A stretch of DNA of 64,000 nucleotides, taken from positions 1,819,001-1,883,000 of the forward strand of contig NZ_FNLB01000006.1 in the NCBI RefSeq assembly GCF_900104145.1. Direction: 5' to 3'. Each line of letters opens with the position of its first letter. The stretch's first letter is position 1. This document shows, piece after piece, positions 45,586 to 53,360 of this stretch. The stretch comes from Pseudovibrio sp. Tun.PSC04-5.I4 (lineage in GTDB: Bacteria > Pseudomonadota > Alphaproteobacteria > Rhizobiales > Stappiaceae). The notes below the pieces were generated by a model. It saw only the letters and a list, made by a program, of their open reading frames with translations. It was not told the origin of the DNA and ran no database searches. The position numbers were made by a program, and so were the translations under genes.

Positions 45586-47085
45586 ATGCAGACAGAACTC
45601 TTTTCATTCTCCACCGGACACCCTCCTCAGGAACTCATCATTGACGCCTTTGCAGGTGGTGGAGGGGCTTCTACAGGAATTGAAATGGCCCTCGGCAGAT
45701 CCCCCGATATTGCAATCAACCATTGTGTAAAGGCCCTCGCAATGCACGCACAAAACCACCCGGATACCATCCATTTACCAGAGAGCGTGTGGGAAGTTGA
45801 TCTAATGGCCTACACTAACGGACGCCCTGTAGGTCTGCTGTGGGCTTCTCCAGACTGCCGGCACTTTTCTCGCGCTAGAGGGAGCAAACCTACTTCAAAA
45901 TCAGTGCGTATGCTCGCTTGGTCTGTAGTCAATTTCAGCCAGAAGTTAGGCCCTAAACGCCCACGTATCATCATTCTGGAGAACGTCCCTGAATTTCAAG
46001 GATGGGAAGATTTTGATGCATGGCAAGCTGCCCTCAATAAATTGGGCTACAAACTCGAATTTCGTATTTTGAGAGCCTGCGACTATGGCGCCCCAACCAT
46101 CCGCAAACGGCTGTTTATGATAGCTCGCCGCGATCGCAAGATTATCCGCTGGCCTGCGCCTACCCACGGAGACCCCGGCAGTGAAGAAGTCAAAACAGGC
46201 AAACTATTGCCGTGGAAGACCGCTGCAGACTGCATTGATTGGTCTATTCCCTGCCCATCCATTTTTGACCGTAAGAAGCCGTTAGCAGAAAACACCCTGA
46301 AACGGATTGCCGCCGGGATCAAAAAGTTCGTGATCAAGGCGCCTAAGCCTTTCATTCTCAACATGAGCCACCGAGGGAGCCTGGAACCCTTAGCTAAGCC
46401 GTTCAGAACAATAAAGACTGAGAAAGGTGGATGCAGAGCGCTTGTGATCCCCTACATAGACCGACAGTTCACAAATTCAAAAGGTGCATCAGTTGAGAAG
46501 CCTCTCGGAACAGTCATGACCCAAGGAGGCGGCAAGTCTGCACTAGTTGCAACGTTCCTAGCTCAGCATAACTTCCATGCCGCTGGCCAAGCAGCAGACG
46601 TGCCCCTGTCAACAAAAGCCTCCAGAGCTACTCAGAAAAATCTAGTCACTTGCCATATAGTAAATCTTTTGGAAAATAGCATTGATGAACCACCCATCAA
46701 CGTCCCATTACAGGCACTCGGCAGTAGTCGTTTTTGCGAAGTCCGAACTTTCCTTACTTCTTACTATGGATCCAGCATCGGTCAGGCGGCAAACTACCCA
46801 ATCGGGACAGTTACTACCAAAGATCGACACGGAGTTGTTACTGTTGAGGTTGGTGGTGAGCCTTACATCATAACAGACATTGGCATGCGCATGCTCACTC
46901 CGGCAGAACTTTATAGAGCGCAAGGTTTTCCAGAGGATTACCGCATCAGTTTCGGCTACAACGGCAAGCCTTTTCCGAAGACAGAGCAGACCGCAAAATG
47001 CGGCAACAGCGTTTGCCCGCCAGTCGCCAAGGCAATTGTTGAAGCCAACCTCCCCGAGTGCATTTCCTATGAGGTCGCTGCATGA
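45586..47085 (+). CDS. DNA (cytosine-5) methyltransferase
   Basis: A 499-residue C5 methyltransferase. Motif I is DAFAGGGGAS (about 19-28), motif IV SPDCRHFS with the catalytic Cys (about 86-93), motif VI ENVPEF (about 130), motif VIII RKRLFMIARR (about 175) and motif X GNSVCPPVA near the end. The long region between VIII and X would hold target recognition. It directly follows the nuclease-like gene and is followed by the HTH gene with a four-base ATGA overlap. It is cargo of element B, absent from A. Confidence 0.9.
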   Translation: MQTELFSFSTGHPPQELIIDAFAGGGGASTGIEMALGRSPDIAINHCVKALAMHAQNHPDTIHLPESVWEVDLMAYTNGRPVGLLWASPDCRHFSRARGSKPTSKSVRMLAWSVVNFSQKLGPKRPRIIILENVPEFQGWEDFDAWQAALNKLGYKLEFRILRACDYGAPTIRKRLFMIARRDRKIIRWPAPTHGDPGSEEVKTGKLLPWKTAADCIDWSIPCPSIFDRKKPLAENTLKRIAAGIKKFVIKAPKPFILNMSHRGSLEPLAKPFRTIKTEKGGCRALVIPYIDRQFTNSKGASVEKPLGTVMTQGGGKSALVATFLAQHNFHAAGQAADVPLSTKASRATQKNLVTCHIVNLLENSIDEPPINVPLQALGSSRFCEVRTFLTSYYGSSIGQAANYPIGTVTTKDRHGVVTVEVGGEPYIITDIGMRMLTPAELYRAQGFPEDYRISFGYNGKPFPKTEQTAKCGNSVCPPVAKAIVEANLPECISYEVAA

Positions 47086-47570
47086 CCATATTTCCAACTG
47101 ATCAGACCATTTTAGTACGTACCCGACAGGGTATGAGCTTCAACCGGATCGCCCAGATTTACGGGGTCTCGAAGTGTCATGTCGCTGCAATCTATTCCGC
47201 TGCCAAGGGCCTCCCCGCAGCTTTCCCCGCTCCCAAACGGGAGGAAAGGCAGAGAGCAAAGTGCCCCATATTCTTTGAAATGCCGCTGGAAGCACAAGAC
47301 ATTGTGCTTGAGGTCAAGATGAACAACGGAACATCGCTTGATGCGATCTTTCGGGCAAATAACAACAGCCCAACAGCAACGTCATCTCGTAGGCAGCTCT
47401 TTTATAATCTGGCAGACAAGCTTGGCTGGTCCGTACCCACGATAGCAACAAACACACAATACTCAGAACAATGTGTGAGAACAGCAATCAAAGAACACTG
47501 CAAGGCAAATAATCTCCCTCAGCCAGCATCATATCGAACCAGAACACGAGAGGTAAACCATGCCCTATAA
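47082..47570 (+). CDS. HTH-domain protein of the small-gene operon (copy B)
   Basis: 162 residues, near-identical to 18865-19347 after the first residues (MTIFPTDQTILVRT versus MISSDQTILVRT). The switch at the extreme N-terminus marks the right border of the C5-MTase insertion. The HTH (MSFNRIAQIYGVSKCHV) suggests DNA binding. It overlaps the MTase end by ATGA, so it is coupled to the cargo here. Confidence 0.55.
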   Translation: MTIFPTDQTILVRTRQGMSFNRIAQIYGVSKCHVAAIYSAAKGLPAAFPAPKREERQRAKCPIFFEMPLEAQDIVLEVKMNNGTSLDAIFRANNNSPTATSSRRQLFYNLADKLGWSVPTIATNTQYSEQCVRTAIKEHCKANNLPQPASYRTRTREVNHAL

Positions 47571-47697
47571 TCCGGTGTTCTTGCCGCTGATTTGCTGCGT
47601 CAACCTAATGAGGATGTGGCAGATCTGCTTCCTCGGGAGGCAACCAGTTCGCTATGGCAGCTCCTTGCAACAGGAGGACAAACAATGCCTTACATGA
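47560..47697 (+). CDS. Possible 45-aa ORF bridging two genes (copy B)
   Basis: Same overlapping frame as 19337-19474, with its stop inside the start region of the next gene. Substitutions between A and B (LLS to FLG, V to E) change residues in both frames, so selection on this frame is not evident. Confidence 0.3.
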   Translation: MPYNPVFLPLICCVNLMRMWQICFLGRQPVRYGSSLQQEDKQCLT

Positions 47698-48179
47698 AAA
47701 ACCGCAATACAGAGCTGTTGAAGGAGCATTTTTCCAATCTAGGCATAACACTTACGACTAGATGTGTTTACGCAATTCATATGGCGGGATTCGGTGTTGG
47801 TACTCGACTTTCCGACATTGCGAACTGGGTGATGTCGGACGACGGTGCCCGCCGGACCCCAAATCTAGGTCGAGTGTCGCTTTTGCAACTGGAAAGAGAA
47901 TTTATTAAATCGCTCCCTCAGTCCAGCAGCGTAAAACAACGAAATAGATTATCTGCAAAGTCAGCTCAATGTTGTGACTGTGCCTTTTTTGACGTTTCCT
48001 CGACATCAATGGCGGGAGGAATTTGTAGGCAACATGCACCCAGGCCGATATTGGGTGTGCAAGGTATCCAACACCACACAGGAGATTATTGCTGTCCGAC
48101 TTGGCCGCAGGTAATGCCATTCGAGTTTTGCGGTGATTTCGAGATGTCGCTTGGCGTGAACTTACTTCCTGAGACATAA
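47685..48179 (+). CDS. Cysteine-rich hypothetical protein (copy B)
   Basis: 164 residues, near-identical to 19462-19956, with the same cysteine pattern CCDCAFF, GGICRQH and DYCCPTW. A perfect AGGAGG lies seven bases before the ATG at 47685, which settles the start. A possible metal-binding protein of unknown role. Confidence 0.55.
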   Translation: MPYMKNRNTELLKEHFSNLGITLTTRCVYAIHMAGFGVGTRLSDIANWVMSDDGARRTPNLGRVSLLQLEREFIKSLPQSSSVKQRNRLSAKSAQCCDCAFFDVSSTSMAGGICRQHAPRPILGVQGIQHHTGDYCCPTWPQVMPFEFCGDFEMSLGVNLLPET

Positions 48180-48187
48180 GAGGGGCC

Positions 48188-48394
48188 ATGATGAGACTGG
48201 AAACAGAAGTCAATCCTATTCACATCGGCATTATGTTGACAAGGAACCCAGAAGCCCTAGCAGAAGCCCTAACAGCCATTGCAGTTAACGCCAGCAGCGA
48301 CCTAGCGAAAAAGGTAAAAGAGCACGTACCGGACGCCCTGCGTGACCGCACAGCAGATATGCTTGAAAAGCTCATGGTCGAAATATCCCCCTAA
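48188..48394 (+). CDS. Small acidic hypothetical protein (copy B)
   Basis: 68 residues (MMRLETEVNPIHIGIMLTRN...), differing at a few sites from 19965-20171. GAGGGG lies upstream. Unknown function. Confidence 0.5.
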   Translation: MMRLETEVNPIHIGIMLTRNPEALAEALTAIAVNASSDLAKKVKEHVPDALRDRTADMLEKLMVEISP

Positions 48395-48413
48395 ACCCGG
48401 AGAGGGAAAAATC

Positions 48414-48626
48414 ATGCAGGAAACACTATTTGACTTCCCTCCTAAGTCGAGAAAATCGCAAGTTTTTAAGGCTCATGTAATTGACGCTGGGAATGCACCA
48501 GATGGGTCGCCGATTGCTCACTTTGAGTGCAGCAGATGCGATTGGGACTTTGGTTGGGTCGATTGTCCGAACGTCACTTTCGGCAAGCGCGGTATCCCTT
48601 GCCCGATATGCAATCAGCAGCAATGA
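48414..48626 (+). CDS. Small zinc-ribbon-like protein (element B only)
   Basis: A 70-residue protein (MQETLFDFPPKSRKSQVFKA...) with CSRCDWDFGW and later CPICNQQQ, two CxxC knuckles that suggest a zinc ribbon. GGAGAGG lies upstream of the ATG at 48414. It sits where element A goes directly to the AlpA-like gene. Function unknown; DNA or protein binding is possible. Confidence 0.5.
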   Translation: MQETLFDFPPKSRKSQVFKAHVIDAGNAPDGSPIAHFECSRCDWDFGWVDCPNVTFGKRGIPCPICNQQQ

Positions 48627-48683
48627 CCTGCAGTTTTATCGAGGTCAATTTATTTTTGTATACTCACCTTAGGAGCAAGTATA

Positions 48684-48935
48684 ATGGAAGAGGTAGCCCG
48701 CAAATCCAATACCGTAGCACCAAGGGGCCTTAGTAAACCTCAGGCGGCCAGTTACATTGGTGTCAGTGTTGGGCTGTTTGACTTGCTGGTTAGCGAGCAT
48801 AAAATGCCAAAGGCAAAACAAATTGCTTCTCGCAAAGTGTGGGACGTATTTGAAATAGATCAGGCATTTGAGATCCTCCCGCATGATGGAGCGGAAATCT
48901 CTCACGATCAAGAACCTCTTTCTGACTTCGTTTAA
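48684..48935 (+). CDS. AlpA/excisionase-like HTH protein, element B
   Basis: 83 residues with the same winged-HTH layout as the element A protein (GLSKPQAASYIGVSVGLFDL, MPKAKQIASRKVWDVFEIDQ) but clearly diverged. AGGAGC lies upstream. The integrase follows after 11 bases. An excisionase or regulator matched to the B integrase and its arm sites is likely. Confidence 0.7.
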   Translation: MEEVARKSNTVAPRGLSKPQAASYIGVSVGLFDLLVSEHKMPKAKQIASRKVWDVFEIDQAFEILPHDGAEISHDQEPLSDFV

Positions 48936-48946
48936 CAGGTGAAGCT

Positions 48947-50083
48947 ATGCCAAAGCCCAAGCAAGAGCATTTAAAATATCTCTACCGGGATGTTACAAGG
49001 CACGGACAAGAACGATGGTACTACCGCAAGTCTGGAAAAGCCAAAATAAGGCTTAATGCACCTTATGGAACAGAAGAGTTCTATAAAGAACTTGCCCTTG
49101 CCAGATTTGACCTGAGTAACACTGGCACCACTGAACCCAAGCGTACTAAGAAAAAGCTGCCGCTTGATGGTACATTTAAATGGCTCGCAGATCAGTACCT
49201 AACAAGAGCAATGAAAAACTTGGCCCCCGCGACCCAAATACAAAAGCGCCGCGTATTACACGCTGTCTGTGAAGAAACCTGTTTGAGCCAGTCAGGCCAG
49301 AGACTGGGTGACATGTCTTTCAAGGGTCTACAGAAGCAGCACATCGCAATTCTTAGAGATCAAAAGGGAGAAACGCCCGAGGCAGCAAACCATCGCCTAC
49401 GTTCGATTTCAACAATGTTTAACTGGGCAGTTGAGGTAGGTCTTGCTGGAAATAACCCAGCAGACCACGTCAAGAAGATCAAGAATTACTCCGAAGGGCA
49501 CCACGCGCTAACTCAGCAAGAAATTGCGCAATTCCTTGAACGCCATCCCAAAGGCACAAAAGCTTACCTTGCAATGCAGATCTTCCGATACACTGGCTTA
49601 AGGATTTCAGATACTGCCCGACTTGGAAGACAGCACCTTTATACAATAAACACTGAAGATGGCCCCCAGCTTCGTTTTAAGATCGCACCGCAAAAATCAA
49701 GTAAGCTTCAGAGATTGCCGGTAGCAATTGACCTTCCTGTACTCCCGCCACTTGCTGAGGCTCTTGAGGGAATTGATCATAGCCACCTCACCTTTTTAAT
49801 TACTGAGTGGAATAGACCATATTCAGTAAAGGGGCTTGGTAATCGTATGAGAAACTGGTTTGACATGGCTGGTCTCCCGCATTGTTCAGCACATGGGATC
49901 AGAAAAGCAGGCGCCGTCTTAGCAGCTGAAAATGGAGCTACTTCAAATCAGTTACTGTCAATGTTTGGATGGACAAAGCTAGAACAAGCAGAGCTGTACA
50001 CTCGTATGGCTCAAAGAAAGGTCCTTGGAGATAAGGGGGTACACTTCCTTTCTGGAGAGAAAAAGAAAAGTGGGTCAACTTGA
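48947..50083 (+). CDS. Tyrosine integrase of element B
   Basis: A 378-residue phage-type tyrosine recombinase. The catalytic Arg is in YTGLRISDTARL, HGIRKAGA gives the His-Arg pair and Tyr is in AELYTRMA. The core-binding and catalytic domains align with integrase A, but the N-terminal arm-binding region (LKYLYRDVTRHGQERWYYRK) is different, matching the different arm 9-mers. The gene end overlaps the GTGGGTCAA arm site at 50070. Confidence 0.9.
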   Translation: MPKPKQEHLKYLYRDVTRHGQERWYYRKSGKAKIRLNAPYGTEEFYKELALARFDLSNTGTTEPKRTKKKLPLDGTFKWLADQYLTRAMKNLAPATQIQKRRVLHAVCEETCLSQSGQRLGDMSFKGLQKQHIAILRDQKGETPEAANHRLRSISTMFNWAVEVGLAGNNPADHVKKIKNYSEGHHALTQQEIAQFLERHPKGTKAYLAMQIFRYTGLRISDTARLGRQHLYTINTEDGPQLRFKIAPQKSSKLQRLPVAIDLPVLPPLAEALEGIDHSHLTFLITEWNRPYSVKGLGNRMRNWFDMAGLPHCSAHGIRKAGAVLAAENGATSNQLLSMFGWTKLEQAELYTRMAQRKVLGDKGVHFLSGEKKKSGST

Positions 50084-50126
50084 CAATGTAACCTCTTGAT
50101 ACCTTATGGGCGCAAAATTGACCCAC
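50070..50126. promoter_or_regulatory. Right arm sites of element B (GTGGGTCAA type)
   Basis: GTGGGTCAA at 50070-50078 and TTGACCCAC at 50118-50126 are exact reverse complements and end 38 bases before the att core, the same distance as in element A. The identical 9-mers flank the left end of B at 21691-21728. Confidence 0.6.
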
Positions 50127-50164
50127 TCAAAAGGTAACCCTTTGTTTTTAATGAAAATTGACAG

Positions 50165-50181
50165 TCCGGCAGAGGCCTCCA
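50165..50181 (+). other. att core at the right end of element B
   Basis: Second copy of the 17-bp tRNA-3'-end-like core TCCGGCAGAGGCCTCCA. About 25 further bases after it (TTTTCCCCCATTGATATCATTG) also resemble those at 21652-21674, as expected if an element left end starts here too. Confidence 0.7.
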
Positions 50182-50532
50182 TTCCCCTTTTCCCCCATTG
50201 ATATCATTGTTTTTCCTAGGGTTTATCCCTCACTTTGGAATTTATTTTGATAGTGAGGGATTTTGATTGGGAAAAAACCTTCAATGTTCGATCATATACC
50301 AATCCATTTGTTCTGCCGTAGAAGAAATATGGAGCACCTAGCCTGCTGATTACCCTCCGGCTCCGAGTATGATTACTCCTAGCATAAACATCAAAGATGC
50401 TTGCCCTCCTCTCGCTCTTCCACCTACAAAAAACTTAACGGCCCCAACCGATGAGTACCAGCGCCATTTGTTTTCAGAACGGGTGGCCGTATTAATTTGA
50501 AATGATCAGCTCAGAAACACGCCTACCTGTAG
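50182..50532. mobile_element. Left-end sequence of a third element (A-type arm sites)
   Basis: After the core, ATCCCTCAC (50225-50233) and GTGAGGGAT (50253-50261) form an inverted pair starting 43 bases from the core. This is the geometry of a left arm but with the 9-mer of element A rather than B. I read it as the left end, complete or relic, of an A-type element. No gene is visible up to the inverted repeat at 50533, and its right end is not identified in the window. Confidence 0.5.
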
Positions 50533-50620
50533 CGGATTGCACTTATCCGACGCTCGGATTGCAAACATCCTGATTTTTCGCTCGAACTAATTGCGTCTGT
50601 CGGAGAGGACAAACTCACAT
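50533..50620. repeat. Left inverted repeat flanking the VOC gene
   Basis: About 88 bases (CGGATTGCAC...AAACTCACAT) match the reverse complement of 51616-51704 at roughly 85 percent by eye. The shared blocks include ATTGCAAACATCCT, ATTTTTCGCTCGAA and TTGCGTCT.TCGGAGAGG. No transposase lies between the repeats. Confidence 0.7.
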
Positions 50621-50967
50621 TGTTTGCAACGGGATCGCAAACATCCGCCTCGGATCACTTTAGTTGCGAATAGAGAAATAGACTTTCTATCAGTGACTTG
50701 TGCCAGCTTTGTCACTTCAACAACTATGATTGCTTAGCAAGCCATAGTGGTAAGTCATCTGAGAACCCATCTGCTTTCGCTGAAGGCATACGATGATTTC
50801 CATACAGGGTAAACAGACAATACTATTCAATGAAATCAGTGCGAATTTTTGAGTAGTCTGGCCGTATGAGAAACCTACGTTTCCAAGACAGACCAAGCCG
50901 TCTCAGAACTCATTTTACCGATTTTTGCCAATGCGATGCATGGTTTCCAGCGCTTGCGAAACCCACG
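50621..50967. other. Non-coding stretch between inverted repeat and VOC gene
   Basis: I see no supported gene. GCAAACATCC, also part of the inverted repeat, recurs at about 50637-50646. Confidence 0.3.
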
Positions 50968-51384
50968 TTACCCGTCCCGTCCAGGTTCATCTGGATTGCT
51001 GGAGAACAATGCGATCTTGTTACCTTGAGGGTCACGAAGGTAGCCAACGTAAAAATTCGGTCCATAGGTGTCACGGAAACCCGGCTGGCCTTCGTCAGAA
51101 CCGCCTGCAGCAAGAGCGGCGGTGTAGAGGTCCCGAACTTGCTGCTGACTACGCGCCTCGAATGCAACCATGCTCCCGTTCCCAACAGAGGCCGGACGTC
51201 CATTAAAGGGGGACTTAACATAGAAATCCGGCCTAACAGTAGACTGGCCCGGTTCTACGGGCAGAGCGTAACTCAGGTCTCCATGAATCTCTTCTAACTC
51301 GAAGCCGAGAGCTGGCAGGAACGCAGAGTAAAAATGTTCCGCACGCGCGATGTCGTCAACACCAACGGTAACGTAGGCAATCAT
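50968..51384 (-). CDS. VOC-family (glyoxalase/bleomycin-resistance fold) protein
   Basis: A 138-residue single-domain VOC protein (MIAYVTVGVDDIARAEHFYS, ALGFELEE, RPDFYVKSPFNGRPASVGNG, YVGYLRDPQGNKIALFSS). The metal-ligand positions are not fully conserved by eye, so substrate and activity are unknown. AAGGA precedes the ATG. It is alone between two long inverted repeats, in a stretch that otherwise lacks genes. It might be a passenger of a non-autonomous mobile unit. Confidence 0.8.
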   Translation of the reverse strand: MIAYVTVGVDDIARAEHFYSAFLPALGFELEEIHGDLSYALPVEPGQSTVRPDFYVKSPFNGRPASVGNGSMVAFEARSQQQVRDLYTAALAAGGSDEGQPGFRDTYGPNFYVGYLRDPQGNKIALFSSNPDEPGRDG

Positions 51385-51615
51385 TCTTTGTATTCCTTTT
51401 CTGAAATTTGGTAATCGCGATGAAATTACTGCATTTATATAAGCTTAAACGCACAGTGGCCCAATGAACGATCTTTTGGTGAAACCGCCAAAGCCGACAT
51501 CTCTGCAATTCCAGTGAAAGCTCTCTTCGTCCCGTGTTGCCGCCGTTTGCATCTAATGTGATCCTAACCGGATAATTACGATCGCGTCGCAAACAATGTG
51601 TTTTCATTCGCAGCT

Positions 51616-51704
51616 AATGTGAGTTTGCCCTCTCCGATAGACGCAATTAATTCGAGCGAAAAATAAGGATGTTTGCAATTAAAACGCTAGATGAGTGCAA
51701 TCCG
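51616..51704. repeat. Right inverted repeat flanking the VOC gene
   Basis: Imperfect reverse complement of 50533-50620, ending at GTGCAATCCG. Together the two bracket about 1.17 kb containing the VOC gene. The bases from 51385 to 51615 between the gene and this repeat hold no other gene that I can support. Confidence 0.7.
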
Positions 51705-51757
51705 TTACAAGTAATAGCCCAAATTGAGAGAGGTTCATGTCTGCGTCACTTTGCTCT

Positions 51758-52111
51758 TCAGTTGGACTTGTTGCGTTTCTTTGCCCACCAAAACTGCAGC
51801 TTTATCTTTTTAACGACCAAAAATAAGTAGATCTTTTTTAGGAGAGATAGTTCCTCAAAAGACTGTACTTTGCTTGGGTCTCTCCCCAGATAGATGTAAT
51901 CAAGGGGTTGCCCTGTCCGTTTCTTGACCTCTAATGCAGCCGCAAGCGGGATCCGCGCCATTCCAGATTCCCACTGGAGGTAGTCTGGCTCGCTAACCCC
52001 TAATTGAGCAGCGAATACAGGAGCATCTAAATCCTGTTCAAGCCGAATTCCTTCTAGTCGCTGACCTATTTCAACGAGACTGACTCCCGGTACATCTATT
52101 CCATCTGACAT
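51758..52111 (-). CDS. XRE-family HTH protein
   Basis: A 117-residue protein with an XRE HTH (VEIGQRLEGIRLEQDLDAPV, FAAQLGVSEPDYLQWESG, RTGQPLDYIYLGRDP) and a basic, hydrophobic C-terminus (IYLFLVVKKIKLQFWWAKKR). AAGGAGA lies upstream. It is last in a leftward run of five small genes (53672 to 51758). Its HTH form resembles the CI-like protein of element A, so it may be a phage-element regulator. Target unknown. Confidence 0.65.
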   Translation of the reverse strand: MSDGIDVPGVSLVEIGQRLEGIRLEQDLDAPVFAAQLGVSEPDYLQWESGMARIPLAAALEVKKRTGQPLDYIYLGRDPSKVQSFEELSLLKKIYLFLVVKKIKLQFWWAKKRNKSN

Positions 52112-52128
52112 ATCCCTAACTATTCTCC

Positions 52129-52338
52129 TTAAATGGACTGGTTTGCTGTTAGCTCTATCTGTGGTGGGATCAGCTCGCCGTTGAAATCCGTTGGCACCAG
52201 CTTGCTATTTGCGAACACCTGATAGTCATCGCCAGCATACTGCGAGCGAGACCACGCCATAACCTTTGCCATGGAGGAGCGGGAACATTGAACGATTTCA
52301 GGCTTGTCAATTTCTGAGTTTACAAATTTCAGCGTCAT
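52129..52338 (-). CDS. Small hypothetical protein
   Basis: A 69-residue protein (MTLKFVNSEIDKPEIVQCSR..., then DDYQVFANSKLVPTDFNGEL). AGGAGG precedes the ATG at 52338. It lies 17 bases before the XRE gene, in the same leftward operon. No family recognised. Confidence 0.5.
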   Translation of the reverse strand: MTLKFVNSEIDKPEIVQCSRSSMAKVMAWSRSQYAGDDYQVFANSKLVPTDFNGELIPPQIELTANQSI

Positions 52339-52367
52339 CAATGCCTTGCCCTCCTTTGCTAGACTGA

Positions 52368-52655
52368 TCAGTGTCGAGTGGATGGATCGCCTGCTGGAAA
52401 CTTGACTACATTAAATTCGTCCAAAAATGATGCCATGCCTTCTTCGGCAACAGTCCTACGAAATTCTTCATGGGCGGCGGTATCTGTTCCAAAAGTGTCG
52501 TCCCAAACGATTGATGTGCCATTGGAATTTACAACCTCAAGAGACCATTCAGGACTATCTTCAAGGCGATAAATACAAAGTTCGATGGTTACACCATTCT
52601 CGGTGATGTCGATTGAAAGCTCGGATGTCACAAGATTAGGTTCATTTTCTTGCAT
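52368..52655 (-). CDS. Small acidic hypothetical protein
   Basis: A 95-residue protein (MQENEPNLVTSELSIDITEN..., then TDTAAHEEFRRTVAEEGMAS). AAGGA lies upstream of the ATG at 52655. The longer frame would read into the 7-bp repeats and is less likely. It is probably co-transcribed with the UDG-like gene. No family recognised. Confidence 0.5.
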   Translation of the reverse strand: MQENEPNLVTSELSIDITENGVTIELCIYRLEDSPEWSLEVVNSNGTSIVWDDTFGTDTAAHEEFRRTVAEEGMASFLDEFNVVKFPAGDPSTRH

Positions 52656-52678
52656 GGTAGGTTTTTTCCTTAGATAGA

Positions 52679-53329
52679 TCATCTGCGATCTTGGATCTTG
52701 GATCTTGGATCTTGGATCTTGGATATAGCTGTTTCCCAACTCGGCTTTGCGGGCTTATGATTAGCTCCAGGGGGCGAAAGTGCAAATGCTTTGATGAAAA
52801 CAACATTTAGTGCATTAAGATAACGCTGAGCCTTGCCTCCAAACGCGACCACAATTGCATTGGGCAAGACGGATAGCTGCTGCGAAAGATAACGAGATGA
52901 GCATGTCTTGTCGGTAGTTGACCCTATTTCCTTAGTAATTGAGCAGAGTCTTCCCTCAGTAAGCCAAACATGACGGAGTTGCTGATCAAAAGGTTGATCT
53001 GGATACAGCTGATCGATAAACCAGCGTGCATTTCTATGGAACGCATCTGTGCCGGATGCAAAGCACTCATATACATAGCTTAAACTCTCATTGAGAAGCT
53101 GTTCAGGAGGACACTTTGCGCTATACTGTTCTTTCGGATGGGGATGACCAGGTTCAGAGAATACCATTACGACCTCAACGTCTTCAGGAGCTCCGGTTGC
53201 TCCGAGGAAGCCTCTAAGAACCTGGCCGAGCTCTGGATGAAATTGAGCTTCTCGACATGTGCCATAATGAGAACATGGCAGGTAGGCAGGTAACAATATT
53301 TCTCGAAGCTCTTTGTTTGGAAGCTGCAC
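52679..53329 (-). CDS. Uracil-DNA-glycosylase-superfamily-like protein
   Basis: A 216-residue protein starting at GTG (MQLPNKELREILLPAYLPCS), with GGAG upstream. VEVVMVFSEPGHPHPKEQYS (about 52-71), then LPNAIVVAFGGKAQRYLNAL (about 155-174) and PPGANHKP (about 190) follow the order of UDG-superfamily motifs: active-site loop, hydrophobic strand, C-terminal loop. Exact catalytic residues are not clear, so enzymatic activity is uncertain. The last residues (SKIQDPRSKIQDRR) come from a 7-bp tandem repeat. It is second gene of a leftward operon of otherwise unknown genes. Confidence 0.45.
   Translation of the reverse strand: MQLPNKELREILLPAYLPCSHYGTCREAQFHPELGQVLRGFLGATGAPEDVEVVMVFSEPGHPHPKEQYSAKCPPEQLLNESLSYVYECFASGTDAFHRNARWFIDQLYPDQPFDQQLRHVWLTEGRLCSITKEIGSTTDKTCSSRYLSQQLSVLPNAIVVAFGGKAQRYLNALNVVFIKAFALSPPGANHKPAKPSWETAISKIQDPRSKIQDRR
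52687..52721. repeat. Five tandem copies of the 7-bp unit GATCTTG
   Basis: Exact repeats at 52687, 52694, 52701, 52708 and 52715, then a degenerate unit GATATAG. They lie at the 3' end of the UDG-like gene, so a change in unit number would change the frame of its C-terminus. Confidence 0.9.
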
Positions 53330-53360
53330 AATATTGCTCCTTTGCTGGATTATTCGAAGG

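Larger units (their letters stand above)
21630..50181. mobile_element. Integrated element B, complete, with giant adhesin cargo
   Basis: About 28.5 kb between two copies of the 17-bp tRNA-like core. From left to right: left arm sites, IS remnants, Ig-domain partner gene, 4369-codon adhesin, HNH and HTH remnants, leftward MTase-HTH-HTH-NusG operon, coiled-coil gene, immunity genes, rightward operon with C5-MTase cargo, AlpA-like gene and integrase, right arm sites. It is collinear with element A but has different immunity, integrase and cargo. It encodes no virion proteins or conjugation genes. Confidence 0.8.
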
